Below are positions 62,701 through 64,000 of a stretch of DNA of 64,000 bases, in pieces. A program made the position numbers and the translations under genes. A model generated the notes under the pieces. It made no database searches. It saw nothing but the letters and a program-made list of their open reading frames with translations, and was not told the origin of the DNA. The first letter of the stretch is position 1. Every line of letters starts with the position of its first letter. Where the stretch lies: NCBI GenBank assembly GCA_021613535.1, contig CP075496.1, forward strand, positions 5,890,001-5,954,000, in the 5' to 3' direction. Origin of the DNA: Adineta vaga. Its lineage: Eukaryota; Rotifera.

Positions 62701-63863
62701 TTAGTTCGAAGGACAAAAGTCCAAAAAAACAGGTTACCTTTCCAGTAAATTTTTTTTTCGAAATTTTTTCGTTGCTGCTGCAGCTGTTGTTGTTGATGAT
62801 GACGATGATCCAGCTGTTGAATATGCATCTATATTAAATATATCTTTCTTAATTTCATTAGTTTCAATTGTTGGTAGGATTAATGATGGTGAACTTGGTT
62901 GAACTAATTTTGGTACAATTGGAAATAATTTAATTTCCTTTGGTCTTGGCGTTTTAACATTGATCACATTTGTTGAAAATGATGTTGACTCAGATATTTG
63001 AGATTTAAGTTTCGATGATTTTTGTTGTTTTGAACACCAAAAGATCTGATTTAAATCCGATTTGATTCAATGAAAGAGAAAACAAAATACTTACCACAGC
63101 TAAAAAGGTGACAAGCGCTGCTATAACAACGGTTCCGACTGATAAATAAACCAGATTTTTCGTCCAAAATAGAGCGGACCCGATATCATCTTGGTTAGCC
63201 GACTATAAATACAGAAAGAAAACAGGATGATTTCATTTATTATTCCAATGATCTACCTCACTGAACATGCATTCAATTGACAGCTGTCATTAACAAATAA
63301 ATATGATTTTTTTTGCTTTCTATTCTATATATGACATCAAGAATTCTTTTTTTTCCATCAACATAAGATCATCTTTCAAATAACAACACACTGCCTACTC
63401 ATCATTTCTTTCTTGAAAAAAAAGCAGATAGACATAAGTGTAGGGTTTTCATCCTTTTTCCCTCCGTCCTTCTTCTTTTTTTCAATGAACCATACACATT
63501 AATAGCACTTATTGTCCTATTCTATTTTTTTCTTCTTCTTCGTCTTTAGATTCTCAAAATAGATCGAAGAAAGAGAAGAAAGCAGTAGCAGCAATAGTAT
63601 AAAAAACGCGCTTATTATTTAAGAAGCATTTCATCAAGAAAATATGTGATCGAATATGACAATAATTTGAACCCACGCATGTAAGAAGAACTATGCTGTC
63701 AATAATAGATAGATGTGCGGAACAAAAAGAGAGAGAGAGAAAGAGAGAGAAAATATAAATATATACGCATAACAAGCCAAGTGTTTGTCATTATTTTAGC
63801 AAAAAGAAAAAGGATAAATAATGTTCGAAATAAAAATAAAACTTACATTGACTAAAAAATTCT
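59788..63863 (-). CDS. PTPRR: Receptor-type KIM tyrosine phosphatase, PTPRR-like (5' end outside window)
   Basis: Membrane form, visible exons: 63863-63847, 63202-63095, 63045-62738, 61479-61405, 61333-61234, 61173-61095, 61032-60818, 60758-60642, 60590-60548, 60489-60363 and 59992-59788. One membrane span lies in 63202-63095 (LVYLSVGTVVIAALVTFLAV). A Ser/Thr-rich juxtamembrane region follows. The join across 62738/61479 makes ERRGSNNSLTIS, the kinase-interaction motif of PTPRR/STEP/HePTP (RRGSNVSLTLDM in PTPRR). The catalytic domain has TKNRYGTI, SSYINANYVKGY, the WPD loop (TAWPDQ), the P-loop VVVHCSAGIGRTG with an intron between HC and SAG, and the Q-loop MIQTNDQYQF. The R7 family dephosphorylates ERK and p38, and PKA phosphorylation of the KIM Ser blocks docking. 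The ectodomain continues beyond 64000. Confidence 0.92.
61674..61744 (-). other. PTPRR: Alternative first coding exon of the PTPRR-like gene (cytosolic form)
   Basis: A 71 nt exon starts with ATG at 61744 (MEVESPTICCSYWGKP), ends KRR in phase 2, and donates to 61479 in the same phase as the juxtamembrane exon at 62738. It would give a soluble phosphatase that keeps the KIM and the catalytic domain. Mammalian PTPRR also makes membrane and cytosolic forms from separate promoters. Inferred from frame and splice signals only. Confidence 0.7.
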
Positions 63864-64000
63864 CTATAGACAATAAAACAAAAAGAAACATTATATATAT
63901 TATGTTTTGTTATTCTAATGGAAAATATGTCTCATTATTTTTATTTGCTTCCATTGTGTCAACACGTTTGTTTCATGTATTAATTGACAACAATATTACT

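Overview
This window is nuclear DNA of a small-genome animal. It is AT-rich and holds intron-containing genes on both strands. Most introns are 43-70 nt with GTAAG/GTATG donors and pyrimidine-rich acceptors. The gene set is metazoan: a Pax paired domain, two Msx homeoboxes, neuronal syntaxins, TRPA1, a KChIP-like EF-hand protein and a receptor tyrosine phosphatase. The compact introns, the AT bias and the tandem paralogues with conversion-like identity would suit a spiralian such as a bdelloid rotifer. That placement is inference; no marker gene here proves it. All exon joins were read by eye from splice signals, reading phase and family similarity, so single boundaries may be off by a few bases.

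Layout. 1-2.6 kb: the 3' part of an unrecognised RS-rich protein gene (+), convergent with a STEEP1 homologue (-). 2.6-7.3 kb: a long non-coding, microsatellite-rich region in front of a Pax-type gene (+, 7.3-9.1 kb). 10.6-12.0 kb: a secreted trypsin-like protease (+). 13.1-16.2 kb: a syntaxin-1-type gene (-) with three sets of alternative exons. 16.7-19.2 kb: a peroxisomal SCPx-type thiolase without the SCP2 domain (+), sharing a 441 bp divergent promoter interval with the syntaxin. 19.35-21.1 kb: a second, divergent syntaxin (-). 21.4-22.8 kb: a DIPK2-like gene (-).

23.9-35.1 kb: a tandem pair of TRPA1-like channel genes (+). The second copy reads through as about 1179 aa. The first carries two frameshifting deletions and a lost splice donor, yet long blocks of the two copies are almost identical, introns included. 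36.5-39.8 kb: two Msx genes (+). 41.0-42.2 kb: an hnRNP A/B-type protein (-). 44.2-47.7 kb: a ZAD plus five C2H2 finger protein, ZNF276-like (-). 49.1-51.3 kb: CDC73/parafibromin (+). 51.9-53.4 kb: a KChIP-like protein with eroded EF-hands (-). 53.4-57.4 kb: a gene-poor stretch holding a decayed mariner-type transposase fragment. 57.4-59.2 kb: NDUFA9 (-). 59.8 kb to the window edge: a PTPRR-like KIM phosphatase (-) with an apparent internal alternative first exon.

There is no operon-like organisation. The links between genes are paralogy (syntaxins, TRPA1, Msx) and a neuronal or signalling flavour. No prokaryotic system, CRISPR array, rRNA or convincing tRNA was seen. The most interesting items are the combinatorial syntaxin exon sets, the TRPA1 pair with conversion-like tracts and one broken copy, the EF-hand-eroded KChIP, and the thiolase with its own terminal peroxisomal signal.
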